Shown here: positions 22,923 to 35,700 of the stretch, in pieces
Numbering within the stretch: position 1 is the first letter of the stretch
How the letters are laid out: each line of letters starts with the position of its first letter
Origin: Saussurea involucrata
Lineage: Eukaryota; Streptophyta; Magnoliopsida; Asterales; Asteraceae
Length of the DNA stretch: 64,000 nucleotides
Assembly (NCBI GenBank): GCA_033807775.1
Contig: CM066317.1
Coordinates: forward strand, 14,147,370 to 14,211,369
Direction: 5' to 3'
The notes under the pieces: model-generated
What the model was told of the DNA's origin: nothing
Seen by the model: only the letters and a program-made list of their open reading frames with translations
Database searches by the model: none
Program-made: the position numbers and the translations under genes

Positions 22923-23896
22923 ACTGAGAATGGTTGGCTATCTACTATCCACTCCTTCCATGAAAAGCATCATCCGGCTTTTCTACAGAGAAAAGTTGTT
23001 GGGGTTAAACTTGGGAGGTTTGGCTATAGAGCCATTTTCAGAAAAATTGTTTTGAGAGAAAGCTTCATTGTTGGAAGAAGAAGCAACCATTGCAGATCAA
23101 GTTTATTGAAATTAAACTTTCTGCTCTGATACCACTTGTTAGTCCCAGATGGCTAATAAGAACAAGAACAGGTATTGTAGAAGGGGGGTGAATACAATAC
23201 ACAATTTTTTCATTTTAATTAATTCTTTTATTGAAAATATTCAAATTAAGAATTACACATAGAACACATAGAACAATTAGATTGTTGCGGAAAGAACAAA
23301 TAAAATCTATTCTAACAATCTTCACAAAGTAATACTAGAAAGGTTTGATGGTGACAATATCTAAGAATGGGAAAAAGGACAAATGAACATTTTTCTTCCA
23401 TACTCAGACATTCCTTCTTTGATGAGAAAATCTTTTTGCAAATACACAAAGGAGGATCCTCCTATTTGAGGATCCCACCGAATTGTCATGGACAACATAG
23501 GTGAGAGTCGTCTTAGGAAGGAGTTATGTGAGGATCCTCCTATTTTGAAGATCCCACCGATTTCTCATGGAGAGAATCGGTGGGATGGGAAACATGGCCT
23601 CTTATGATGAAAGTCTTCTTAGCAAGGAAATAAGGGAGGATTCTCCTGTTTGAGGATCTCACCGATTTTCATGGAGACAATCGGTGAGACAGCTTAGTTT
23701 GGGTTGAGAAGTCCATCTTCAATCCGCATTGGTAGATTTACTTCTTCTTGATTTCGGCTGATCTTTGACTTCACCGAACTTTGACAGTATGACTAAGCTA
23801 TTACAAAGAACCATCTAAAATTTCTCTAAGTATAAAAGATGTTTTTCAAAGTATGTAAGAAGATCAGGTCATCTTCAAATCTTTGATGACCTAACA
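22923..23896 (-). mobile_element. Truncated Ty1/copia element, unit C
   Basis: Counterpart of 11304-12513: gag start, primer site, LTR (23137-23896). The LTR is 236 bp shorter than in unit B because of an internal deletion between taatact and agaaagg near 23335. Confidence 0.85.
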
Positions 23897-25169
23897 ATTA
23901 TGTTCACATTTTTGTTATTAGTTAAACACCTCTTTGGGTATGGGTGTGATTCGAACTTGAGACTGGTAGACAACACTTGGGTGTTGTCACTATTGTTAAC
24001 TCTTAAACTTGGTCACTTGAGTCGGTACTAAACTCAACGCGGATAAGCATGTCACCTTGAAGTGTTAATATTAGTTCTTTGACTCAGGGATGGGCGGATT
24101 CAAAATGTGGCTTAAGTGATGCACAAAGATTTGAGAAAGTCTTTGATAACCACGTAGAGATACGGGTTTTGTATGATTTAGTAAGGTGCAAACATTGGTC
24201 GAGATTTATATCGCAAAGAGATTTGGGTATAAATCTTCATACTAAAAGAACTTGACATTTTTAGTCAACTTAGCTAAATCGACAAGATTAAGAATCAGCA
24301 ATAATGGTGACTTTATAGGCATTTTATGGGTACGGTCTATAAATATTCACTTCCAAGAGATCGGGATCAATCTTTATAGATTTTTTTGTGACATAAAATT
24401 TCTAACCATTTTGTTACTACAGTTGTCCTAAGTGAAACTTACACCCATACCTATTTTAGTTACTTGTTTAAATTTCGTTGCTAAAATTCACCAAACTCGC
24501 TGAAAATATTTTCTTCTTCTCTTATTAAAATCAATTTATTGAAACTTTAAAGTGCAATCCCTATGGACACGATCTCGATATTTTACCACTTTATTACTTG
24601 TATCGATCATAGTGTCGGTCTATACTTGCACCTCACATTGTGGGAACATTGTGGCCACTTTGTGGACTATACGATTTTTCGCTACCAAAAAGTCACCCTT
24701 GTCTTTTAATGCTACTACCCATTTTAAAAGAACAACCTTGTGTGTGTTTTTGAAGTAAATTCGACATCATCCTCAGAAGAACTTCTTTAGTTCTTCGGAT
24801 CTGACAGAGAAATTTATCCCCCTTTTCTTTTAGTTTAGCAAATTTGTCACAATCAGATTGTTTAGGATCATAGATCTTACTTTACTAGCTTCCACAACAA
24901 ATATGTGATTCTTCTTTTTATACCAAATATAGAAGAAATAATAAAAAGTGAAAATTTGTTATTTTGTTTTCAACGCCCCTTTTTACAAACACTTCATGTG
25001 TAACATCACTTCCCAGGACCATTAGGTAAGAGTCGTATAAACATGACAATATCCAACACCCACAATTACGCCATAGTAGAAACATTATAGATATCTTGAT
25101 ACAATTACGTAGACTACCCTATGACAATAATATTAATTAAACGTGTACAAAAACATTTTGATCTTAATT
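23897..25169. other. Unit spacer, left part, unit C
   Basis: Equivalent to 12514 to about 13788 of unit B. No gene recognised. It ends at tcttaatt, the target site of the OTU-type MULE. Confidence 0.6.
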
Positions 25170-25635
25170 AGGGTTTGGCTATTTGCACCAAAAATTTGGC
25201 TATTTGCACCAAAAAGTACAAAAATGATTGGTAAAGGATTACATTGTTTTCATACCAATCATTTTTTATTTAAATATATATATATATATATATATAATAT
25301 ATATATTATTTATTTATTTTATATAATATATATTATTTATTTATTTGTTTTATATAATATATATATATTATTTATTTGTTTTATATAATAAATATATATT
25401 ATTTATTTGTTTTATATATATATATATTATTTATTTGTTTTATATAATAAATATATATTATTTATTTGTTTTATATATATATATATATATATATTAGAAA
25501 TATAGAAATATATATATATTATTATTCTTTTTGTTTATATATATAGGGGTGTCAATTATATAATTATAAAAATAAAACATAAACATTGCGATTTAACATA
25601 TAAATAGAACATAAAATAATCTATATTACATTCGA

Positions 25636-27480
25636 TTATTCTAAAATAACATTATCCGTAGTACAATTAACACGTAAAAGTCGCTCATACTTCTGTATTC
25701 GATCTGAATACGGGGTAGCCCATCCTGCAGCACACTGATAACGGTAGTGGGAAAAATGTTGAGTTATACGAGGGAACGGGTATCCTTCCGCCATATCTAA
25801 TTTCACATAATGGTTACCATTAACGTACCCAATTGTAAAAGCAACATGTTGATACCACGCTGGCGGAGTGGACCTAAGCGGCAAGTACGTCATACTGCCT
25901 GCCATATTTATAACGTGTAATATCACATTATATTTTGAAGCAATCAAGACACCTATTTCAGGCATTGTCATCCAGTGTTCAACCGGTGCACCTCGATCTG
26001 ATTGAAAGAAGTTTAAAGTGTTGTAAACAATCTTCCAATATTGACCTCCAAAAGCTTCCCAGTATTCTGCCTTGTGTGTGTATAACTCTTCCATTAAATT
26101 AGACCGAATTGTGGGCCATGCATCTTCATGAAGACCCAGCCAAACAGCTATTGCTCGGAATCCACAATTTCCATCACCTTTCACATCATGTACATGCGTA
26201 ATGTAAGGGTGAAACATCTTTGGAAATTGATTAATGTATGGATGTACATTATAGTTTTTGCCCATGAAAGAACTATGTCTCGGTGGTTCCTGGTAACTCA
26301 TTTTTTCCAAGTCAACAAATGTTGACGCGTTCGAACTACTACGTCTAAGGGGTCTTTCTGCAAATGAGGGATCAACATGAGTTTTTCTGAAAAGCTTATC
26401 CTTCATCGAGGGCCGTCCACGAGTAGTCTTGTTAACAACAGGTTCACGAACCCATGTGTTTGATGCATTGACTATCTCTTTTATCTTCCTCAGAAAACTG
26501 AACTTACCAGATCTCGATTGCTTGTTAAATTTCTCAGTAAACATTTGGACTTCAGCTTCACAACCTACGTCATCATCTTGTAAAGATTGGCATGGTGATA
26601 AATCAAGCGTCGTCCAAAATACATCAATTGAATCAATTGGGATATGATGAGCTTTGTTCAAGTATTGCATTTGTTCGTGCGCACATGGCAACCCATAACT
26701 TGTACGTAGTAGACAACTACAATTTTCATAAAATAAGCCAACAGATTGAGCTCGCTCATACTCTTGGAATATTATGTTTAATGCATAATGTGAAACGAAA
26801 CCACACAATTTGCTGAAGTGTGTTATGCGATGACGATGTTTCGTGACACTTTTGCTCACTTCAAGACTTGCTTTAATTTCTGTATCTTGTGACTGAATGA
26901 TTTGATTGATCTTGCTCATAAATGTCTCAAGACTTGATTTCGATGAATCCAAGTAACTTTTCAACTTGGAATGTTGACTCTCCACTCTGTTAGTTGTCTG
27001 ATTTCCAAAGTGGAGAAATTTATCAGTCCAAACAGATACAAACATTTCTTTATATATCAACCATGTGTCATTCAGATAAGCAAGAACACCTGAAAATTAG
27101 AACAATTTAACTTTTTTTAGTGATTGTTAAACTTACATATAACATTTTATTTATAATAATATATTAAGGTGTACCTGGATAGCTTCGTAATACTGCTTCA
27201 AGTTGTGAGAAATTAAACATGTAAGTTTCATCCGTTACCGACTCAAGTAATGTCACCCATGCATTGTAAAAGGAACCCCAGTCACGATTTGATGTTATTA
27301 CTGGTTTACAATTTCTCGAAATACTTTGGTAGATGTGCCATCTACAAAGTAATCTTTTAGCATCAGGAAATACAATACTGCATGCTTTCACCAGTGCCAA
27401 CTCTCTGTCTGTGACGATCACACGTGGATAAAGACATCCCTCCATCAATGACTGTAGACGTTGATGATGGCAGTGTCTTA
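25636..27480 (-). pseudogene. MULE transposase fused to an OTU cysteine-protease domain, 5'-truncated
   Basis: Two minus-strand pieces: upstream ~27175-27480, GT-AG intron 27090-27174, then 25636-27089. The upstream piece has the second catalytic Asp (RVIVTDRELAL) and a CRWHIYQSI motif. The next part (TTNRVESQHSKLKSYL, then a SWIM-like CSCLLRTSYGLPCAHE) is the FAR1/MULE C-terminal half. The last ~170 residues are an OTU fold: catalytic Cys in DVKGDGNCGFRA and His in VNGNHYV. The first catalytic Asp and everything before it are missing, replaced by unrelated sequence, so this is not a working transposase. The OTU half is uninterrupted. OTU domains hydrolyse ubiquitin linkages; the role in these transposons is unknown. 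Confidence 0.8.
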
Positions 27481-27996
27481 TAGATAGCAACCTTGATGAT
27501 GACAGTGTCTTATAGATAGTAATCTTTTTTTTAAGGAATAAATAATGCATAGTAGAGGTCTGGAACATGGGCCTCTCGTTTCGATAAGAGATGCATTTAC
27601 CAATGGGGTAAATGTTGTTTTATAGATAGTAATCTTGAAATGATGGCAAGTATGAAATAGAGAAGAAGTATCATGATGGAGCATTTGAAAGTATGCAATA
27701 ATGTTGGTGACATATCCAAAATATGAGATTTTGTAGATTTTCGTACGACCAAGATTCCATCAAATTAAGATTTTTAATTTATATTTACATTTTTAATAAA
27801 TATACTTTATACCCTTAACTTTCATAATTTTAATTTTACATTTAATACATATAATCATTTATTAACTATAATACGTTAAAAAAATACGTTTTAATTTTAA
27901 CAAGTTACACCATTATAATCGTCTCTTCGATACGTTTAAAATGAGCTCAATCTTGAATTTTTTTGGATTTATATATTTTTTATATATAAAATTTAA

Positions 27997-28038
<42 letters not shown>

Positions 28039-28330
28039 CTATATTTCTAATATATTTATATAATATATATATATATATATATATATTTCTATATTTCTAA
28101 TATATATATAACAAATAAATAATATATAATATATATAAATATAATATATATATATATATGTATATATATTTAAATCAAAAAAATAATAGTTTATGAAAAC
28201 TATGTATATATATTTAAATCAAAAAAATTATAGTTTATGAAAACTATGTATGTATATTTAAATCAAAAAAATAACAATTTAGGAAAACCATGTAATCATG
28301 TTGACTTTTTTGGTGCAAATAGCACACCCC
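27481..28330. other. Non-coding right part of the OTU-type MULE
   Basis: Contains a short duplicated word (agtgtcttatagatag at about 27471 and 27503) and a long AT-rich segment with (TA)n at 27997-28160. No gene seen. Confidence 0.6.
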
Positions 28331-28759
28331 TCTTAATTATACTCATGAATATATAGATTTAAATGTTGATAACACCGTAAATACTATTTTATCTCTAATA
28401 ACATCTTTTATTTTATAACATAATGATTAGTTAATTTTTTTAAAAATTAATTCAACTAATAAAATAATAATTATATAAATATTATTTTTCATTTGTTTTA
28501 ACGCTAAATATATATTTAAATTTGTAGTATTAGATAAATGAAATTTAATTAATATATTATTAATTAATTAGTATATTATGATATAAAATAAAATATACAA
28601 AAGTAAGAGAAGTAATAGAGAAATACAAAAGAATTAGAAATAATAAATCAGTAAAGCATAAGGAGTAAAACTAAAATTAAAAGATTGGTTAAAAATTAAA
28701 ATTTAATTTATTATTTCAAGTGTTATTTCATCTTTTACTATAGAGAGGGTATGAAATAA
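28331..28759. other. Unit spacer joined by deletion to MULE C
   Basis: Matches unit B from about 13781 to 14206, then jumps into the MULE left terminal repeat at the equivalent of ~15105. About 900 bp, including the MITE and the outer ~70 bp of the MULE, are missing. The join shares only a few bases. Confidence 0.8.
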
Positions 28760-30804
28760 CACTGACGTCCCTGTGGTTCAACTAACCGCATGTAGAGGGT
28801 CCCTCCCTCTAACGCCGTCTAACCTGGCACCGTTAATCCATTTACGCGCCTAAAATTAGAGGGGTAAAATCGTCCATCCCACTTTGTCCTCTCATTTACG
28901 TATAACCAGAGTAATTAAGGGAAGACCTTTCATTTCTTTGCTTAATCCTTATCAAAAAACCACCATCATCCATCCATCTGTGAAAACCCTTTTCTTCAAG
29001 AGATACTCTGTGAAAATCCAAGCACGATTCTTGTTCTTCGTGCAAAATGGGGGGTACATTGTGGCAAGTTCGAAGCACCCCATCAACCAGCGAGTACATT
29101 GACGTATATGGTATGTAATGCAGCTAACAGTTTATTTTCCCTCCTTTTTAGTGTCATGTGATGGTTAGTTGGATATGGTAATGATAAAATCGTTTTTTTT
29201 TTCCACAGAGTTGTACCCTATGTTGGTTAGCTTCAAGATTCATCATGGAGGGTTTTTCACTAAGAAACCTGGTAGGAGTTATGATGAAGGTAAGTTAAGT
29301 TATGTTGATTTAGTAGACACAGATGTGTTCTCTGTACATGAGTTGGATGCCATGATGATGGAAATTGGCTATAGACAACCAATCCCTACTTATTATCACT
29401 TTAGAATCCCTGGTTCGGACTTGGACTTTGGTCTAAAAACCTTAGGAAATGATAAGGATGTGATAAACACGTTGAAATATGTTCCTGGATGCAGAGTGTT
29501 TGAAATATACACTGAACAATGGAAAAGTAAGGTGGGTACTTATTTGACTAGTCCTAGGGGTACTAATGTTTTCATAGAAGAGATTGAAGAAAACCCTTCA
29601 CCTGAGTTAAGTAGACTTATGAAAAAGGTACATGGAGGAGTTGCTAGCTCTTGCAAGAATAGACTAATGCTTGAATGGCATGACAATAGTGATCAAGTCC
29701 AACAAAATGCCAATGAGATAGGTGATCAAGTCCAACAAAGTGCCACTGAATTAGGTGATCAAGTCCAACATAATGCCACTGAATTGGGTGATCAAGTCCA
29801 CCTAGATGCCACTGAATTGGATCATAATGATGTCAATGTAATGGATGATCAACATAAGGGTCCTACTAATGATGTTTTGGATGATGACCAATTCAATGAT
29901 TTGTTTGATAAACTTGAAAGCCAAGGAGTGTTTTCACAGGAATTTAATCCTTTCCCAGATTATGAATTTGACACCAATAGAACTGAAAGAGCATATGCAA
30001 GTGATCAGGAGAGTAATAATGTACATAGTGATGAGAGTCAGAGTGATGACAGTGATGATAGTGATTACATTGTGGATGAAGTGGACAAAGTAGACATAGA
30101 CATCACGGCCTTTGACATACACACAAATGTTGAAGCAAAGTGGATTGGTAGGAGGGAGGAACAAGTGGCTGGAGAAGGAAACAACATTGTTGTTGATGCA
30201 TTTGATCATGATAATTTTGAAAGCAACACAGATGAGTCAGATTTGGAGATGGAAAGGAAAAGAAAGTTGAAACAAATTAGGATGGAAAGGGCTGAAAGTG
30301 AACAAACAGAAGGGGTTCCCAGTTTTTGTTTTGGTAAGGTATTTGGTACCAAAGATGGCATTAAAAAAATGATTGATATGCATGTAATATTAACTAGAAG
30401 GTAGATTCATGTAATTAAGAATGATTCAGTGAGGCTAAGGGTTGTGTGTAAAGGTACCCTGCTAGATTTGAATAAAGAAAGTCAATGTGGGCCAAGCTTA
30501 GGAAAAAAAGAATCAATCAGTGGGCCCTCATGTCCTTGGGTCCTACTGGTTTCCAAAGGTAAAAATGATTCCAATTGGATAGTCAAAACATATGTGGAGA
30601 CCCATAAATGTATCCAAACAAGATATGTTAGGGCTTACAGCTTCTTTCCTATCCCAAAATCTAGTTGATACCCTAATTCACAATCCAGATATCCCTGTCA
30701 AAGTTGTTCAAATGGATATGCAGAAAAAGTATGAGCAAAACTGTTCAAGGATGAAATCACATAGAGCAAAGGAATTGGCTTTGAATAAACTTCGTGGAGA
30801 CTAT

Positions 30805-32485
30805 TGTAATACCCCGGGTAAGTTCGTTAGTTAAAAGTTAGTTCCGTTAAAACTATTTAACTATATAATTGATGTTTAGGGTAAGTTTGGGTTAAATATT
30901 AAGTTTAGTGGTGGTTTGGTCATTAATGAATAGCTTAAGGTCTAAATGGTAAATAGGAATAGATATTATCCCTTTTGTAATTCAGATATTTCACTCAGCA
31001 GATAATATCCAGAAATTTAGTGTGTATATGTGTGTTTTGAGAGCAAGAAGGAGAAAAGAAGGGAAAGCTAGGTTGAAGCATCATTTGGGTACTTGGAAGT
31101 GAAATTAAGGTATGTGGCTTTATAATTTATGTTTGCAATTGATATTCAATGGTTCCTGTCGGAGTAGAATGGTCAAAATCATATCTGTTAATAATTTCTG
31201 GTGAATCTGGGTAAAAAGTAGTCAAAACCGACAGAGGTTTCCGAACACCATGAATGTGTCCGGATGGTTTTATTGGTAGTGTCCGGGTAGTTTGTGGGTG
31301 GTGTCCGGTTGATGTTCTAAAGGTGTCCGGACGAGTTCTTCATCCGGGTAAGTTCTAATTCCCAATGTTTTTCGGATAGAATTAGATATCGGATGGTATC
31401 CGGATTACTTTGGTGTCCGGATGACGTCCGGATTGTTTAGGTTGTCCGGAAAAGTTGTGTTGTCCGGATAACTTGTGGTATCCGGATACTTTGGCTGTTT
31501 GGTCAAATTGATGAGTTTAGAGGCTTTTAAGTGTCCAGTAGCCTGTATCTTGTTAATTCATGGATAGGGAATGATTAAGGACTGAAAGTACTATGGACTT
31601 GACTTAAGTTCGGGTTTGGGAAAGACAATTGAGGATAAGAGTTAGATAGAATATCTAAAGCTCTTAGTCCTAACAAGCTCTATGTGTTCAAAATGGTAAA
31701 GCAATATCTTTATATACTTGTTTCAGATACTGTGATTCGAAGGTCAAAGCAGAATTCTTTGTGAAGGACTGAAAAGAGTGTTGTTAAGCAAACATGTGAG
31801 TTATACTTGAAAATGTTTTTAAACTGGAATACATATATGTGTGGAATGGATATATGATTAAGGTGTGAATATTATGTGTTTATAATATAGTAAGGTATTA
31901 TATGCGTATGTGCATTACACTACGCAAGTGTACATTAGTCGGGTTCCGGTGTGCGGACCGACGGGTAGCCGGGTTCCGGTGTGCGGACCGGTAACGTTGA
32001 TAATTATTAGTTGGCTTGCTACCAATTAGTATGGCCAGTTGTGGGGGAATAAGGTGGGATGAGTTGTACGAGTCTTAAATGGTATTGATATATGTGTAAT
32101 GTATGGATGTATATGAAAAGTTTATATAAATGGTTTTGATACAAAGGTTTAGTAAACTGACAGGGATTTCCTCACTAAACCATTAGGTCTAACCCTCATT
32201 TCTGTTTTAAAAATATGTATTACAGGTCGTTGATCGAGTAAGAGCAAGTAAGAAGGTTAATTGCCAATAGCTTTTGGAGGACTATGTAGTGGAAGACTAT
32301 GATGTGTTTAGTAGATAGCCTGTTGTTAGTAATAATGTAATCTACTATGTAAACGTTTGTAATGATGTACTAAATGTTTGTAAAAGACTAGTGGACCGTG
32401 TTTGTTATCCAATGTAACTTTTGTTTTAACGACGTTATGCTATGTATGCTATTTGAACTATGTATGGAAAATAGGGGACGTTACA
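30805..32485 (+). repeat. 5' LTR of the gypsy element (1681 bp)
   Basis: TGTAATACCCCGGG...GACGTTACA. Contains an array of tgtccggatg-like words (about 31190-31495) and two copies of a 30-base unit, gccgggttccggtgtgcgga (about 31935-31995). A block near its 3' part, tctaaccctcatttctg, is conserved in the solo LTR at 3705. Confidence 0.95.
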
Positions 32486-32748
32486 GATGGTATCAGAGCC
32501 CTAGTTTAAGGGATTTATGTATTAGTACATGTACCTAGACTTAAACTGCATGTGAAGTAGGATGTCCCTATTATTGTAGAACCTGGGGATGTTAAATATA
32601 AATAGGTAGAAGGAACATCATGTAAGGTAATTTCAGAGTTACACCTGGCCAGTGTAATTGTGATCTTACAGGTACATGTTTGGACTGGAATACCTTATTA
32701 TATGGGGTACGTGTTTATGTGTATATTAACCTTGTTTGAATCAACAGA

Positions 32749-35700
32749 ATGGCAAGTGGTACGAGACAAACGAATCGGGAAGGGGGAGGAAATCCGAATA
32801 GAACCAATCCAACAGCTGGAGGAAGGGGAAGAGGGGGAGAAAGAGGCAGGGGCAGGACTGGAGGCAGAGTACAGGGGTGAGGCATAGAGTTTGTTACAAG
32901 AGACGATTTGGCTACTGAGATGGGAAGATTACAAGCCAATATTCAAGCCATGTTTAACCAGACGCATAATACTGAAACGGAAAGACCAGATCCTAACTTG
33001 GAAGACGAGGTGCCTATCACACCTCCTGTAGTATCAGTACCCAGAAAATGTGACTATAAGATGTTTTTAAGTTGTAAACCACCAACTTATGGAGGGAATA
33101 GAGATCCAGTGAAGGCGATGCGTTGGCTGAAGGAAATTGAAGTTGTATTTAAAACCAGCAAATGTGCGGAAGAGGATACGGTGTTATACGGAACTGCAAT
33201 GTTGAAGGCATATGCTTTATATTGGTGGGAGGCCCTTATTGACTCCAAGGGATCTGATGTATACTCAACCTTTACTTGGGGTGAATTCTCAAGGGCATTC
33301 AAAGAACAGTTTTGTCCTCAAGCAGCAGTCAGACAATTGGAGGAGGAATTCCTGATCCTACAACAAGAGAATTTATCAGTTACAGACTATACTGCCCGTT
33401 TCCTAGAGAAGTCGCGTTTTGGAGAATATTATGTTGCCACGGAGAAAATGAAGATGGAAAGGTTCATATTTGGATTGAATTCGGAAATTCGAAAATTAGT
33501 GACTGCAACGAGACCTGATACCTATTCAGCAGCAGTAAATGCCGCGGAAAATGTAGAGCGGGATAATAAGAGGGATGCTGGTGATAAAAGTATGGGAAAG
33601 AGAAAATGGGAAGGACCACCGCATGATCCGAAGAAGTCTAGATTTCAGAGATTCGATAATCGTCCACCTTTCCGACCTATGGAAAGACCTTGTCCGAAGT
33701 GCCACCGTATCCATCAAGGAAACTGTCAGATTGAATCGCGGGTTTGTTATAGGTGTGGGAAGACCGGGCATGTTATTAAAGATTATCGATTAACGCGGTT
33801 TTGTTTCTTGTGTAATTCTCCCGATCACCTTCAGTCAGATTGTCCGCGAGGTAGAATACAACAGGGGGGTACATCAGGGAAACCAGCAATTGCTAGACCA
33901 GTAGTTCCAAGAATAGAACCGCCGAGAACAAGGGGTCGTACATTTCAAATGATAGCTAAAGAGGCGGAGGAAACTCCGGATGTGGTTACAGGTACATTTT
34001 TCATAAACTCAACACGTACTAAAGTGTTGTTTGACTCCGGTGCAAACCGATCTTTTGTGTATCCTTCATTTGCTGCTCACATGCATTTAGAGCCTAAAAT
34101 GTTAGAACATGGCTTACTGGTAGACACTGCAAATGATAACCAAGTGTCAATTAAAGAAATTTTTGATTGCTGTGTGATAAATATAGAGGGGTGTGGAGTA
34201 CCGATACAACTATATCCTATAGCCTTGATCGAGTTTGATGTGGTAGTAGGGATGGATTGGTTAGCTGAGAATCAGGCTAACATAGTTTGTGATAAGAAAA
34301 TAATCAATGTCGTTTTACCTGATAAGAGGTCAGTAGTGATTTATGGTGATCGTAAGAATCATCAGTCTTGCCTAATATCTATGATAAAAGCCCGTAAATG
34401 TGTCAGCAAGGGTTGCTCGAGTTACTTAGCCTATGTGATAGATAGTAGGCCTGAAAAGATTAAGTTGGAAGATATTCCTATTGTTAGTGAATTTCCTGAA
34501 GTATTCCCTGAAGACTTGAATAGTCTTCCGCCCATTAGACAAGTAGAGTTTGGAATAGATCTGATTCCTGGAGCCGCTCCTATTGCCCGTGCACCGTATC
34601 GTCTGGCACCTCCAGAGATGAAAGAGATGATGACACAACTACAAGACCTATCCGACAAAGGCTTCATCAGACCTAGTTCTTCGTCGTGGGGAGCGTCAGT
34701 TTTGTTTGTGAAAAAGAAGGACGGTTCAATGAGAATGTGTATTGACTACCGGGAGTTGAATAAGCGCACGATCAAGAATAAGTATCCACTTCCCAGAATT
34801 GATGACCTCTTCGATCAATTAGTTGGAGCTTGTTATTTCTCCAAGATTGATCTCAGATCTGGCTACCATCAGTTGAAGGTTAAAGAAGAAGACGTTCTAA
34901 AGACTGCTTTTCGTACAAGGTACGGTCACTACGAATTCTTGGTGATGCCATTCGGATTGACGAACGCTCCAGCTGTTTTTATGGATTTAATGAATCGGGT
35001 ATGTAAGCCGTATCTCGATAAATTTGTAATTGTATTTATCGATGATATACTTATCTATTCTCGATCCAAGGAAGAGCACGCCCAACATCTTCGTTTAATT
35101 CTGGAATTGTTGAAAAAGGAACAGTTATACGCTAAGTTCTCTAAATGTGAATTCTGGCTACGGGAAGTTCAGTTTCTGGGGCATGTCGTTTCAGAAAAAG
35201 GCATTCAAGTAGATCCGAAGAAAGTGGAAGCGATTGAAAGATGGGAACCGCCAAAGACGCCAACCGAAGTACGTAGTTTTCTGGGTCTAGCTGGCTACTA
35301 TCGGAAATTTATAAAAGACTTCTCTCGAATCGCGACGCCATTGACTAAGCTGACTCGAAAGAATCTAAAGTTTGAATGGAGAGCATAACAGGATGAAGCA
35401 TTCAGAATATTAAAAGAGAAACTCTATAGCGCGCCAATACTAGCACTACCTGAAGGTTCCGATGATTTTGTTGTCTATAGTGATGCTTCTAAATTGGGAT
35501 TGGGTTGTGTATTAATGCAGCATTGAAAGGTTATTGCTTATGCTTCTCGTCAATTAAAAGATCATGAGAGACAGTATCCTACGCACGACATGGAGCTTGC
35601 AGCAGTTGTATTCGCGTTGAATATTTGGAGACATTACCTTTATGGCTCTAAATGTCAAATCTATACTGATCATAAGAGTCTCCAACATCTTTTCGATCAG

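Larger units (their letters stand above)
25170..28330 (-). mobile_element. OTU-protease-type MULE, private to unit C
   Basis: A 3.16 kb insertion absent from the same site in unit B. Terminal inverted repeats of ~25 bp: AGGGTTTGGCTATTTGCACC at the left and inverted GGGGTGTGCTATTTGCACC at the right. Flanks repeat tcttaatt, 7-8 bases depending on where the end is set. The left ~450 bp and right ~700 bp contain long (TA)n tracts. It carries a 5'-truncated transposase, so it looks non-autonomous. The tggctatttgcaccaaaaa word is also repeated directly just inside the left end. Confidence 0.85.

Noticed and set aside
25636..27060. OTU protease as a sign of an integrated virus
   Set aside because: It is fused to a SWIM-type MULE transposase segment within terminal inverted repeats, a known plant transposon arrangement.
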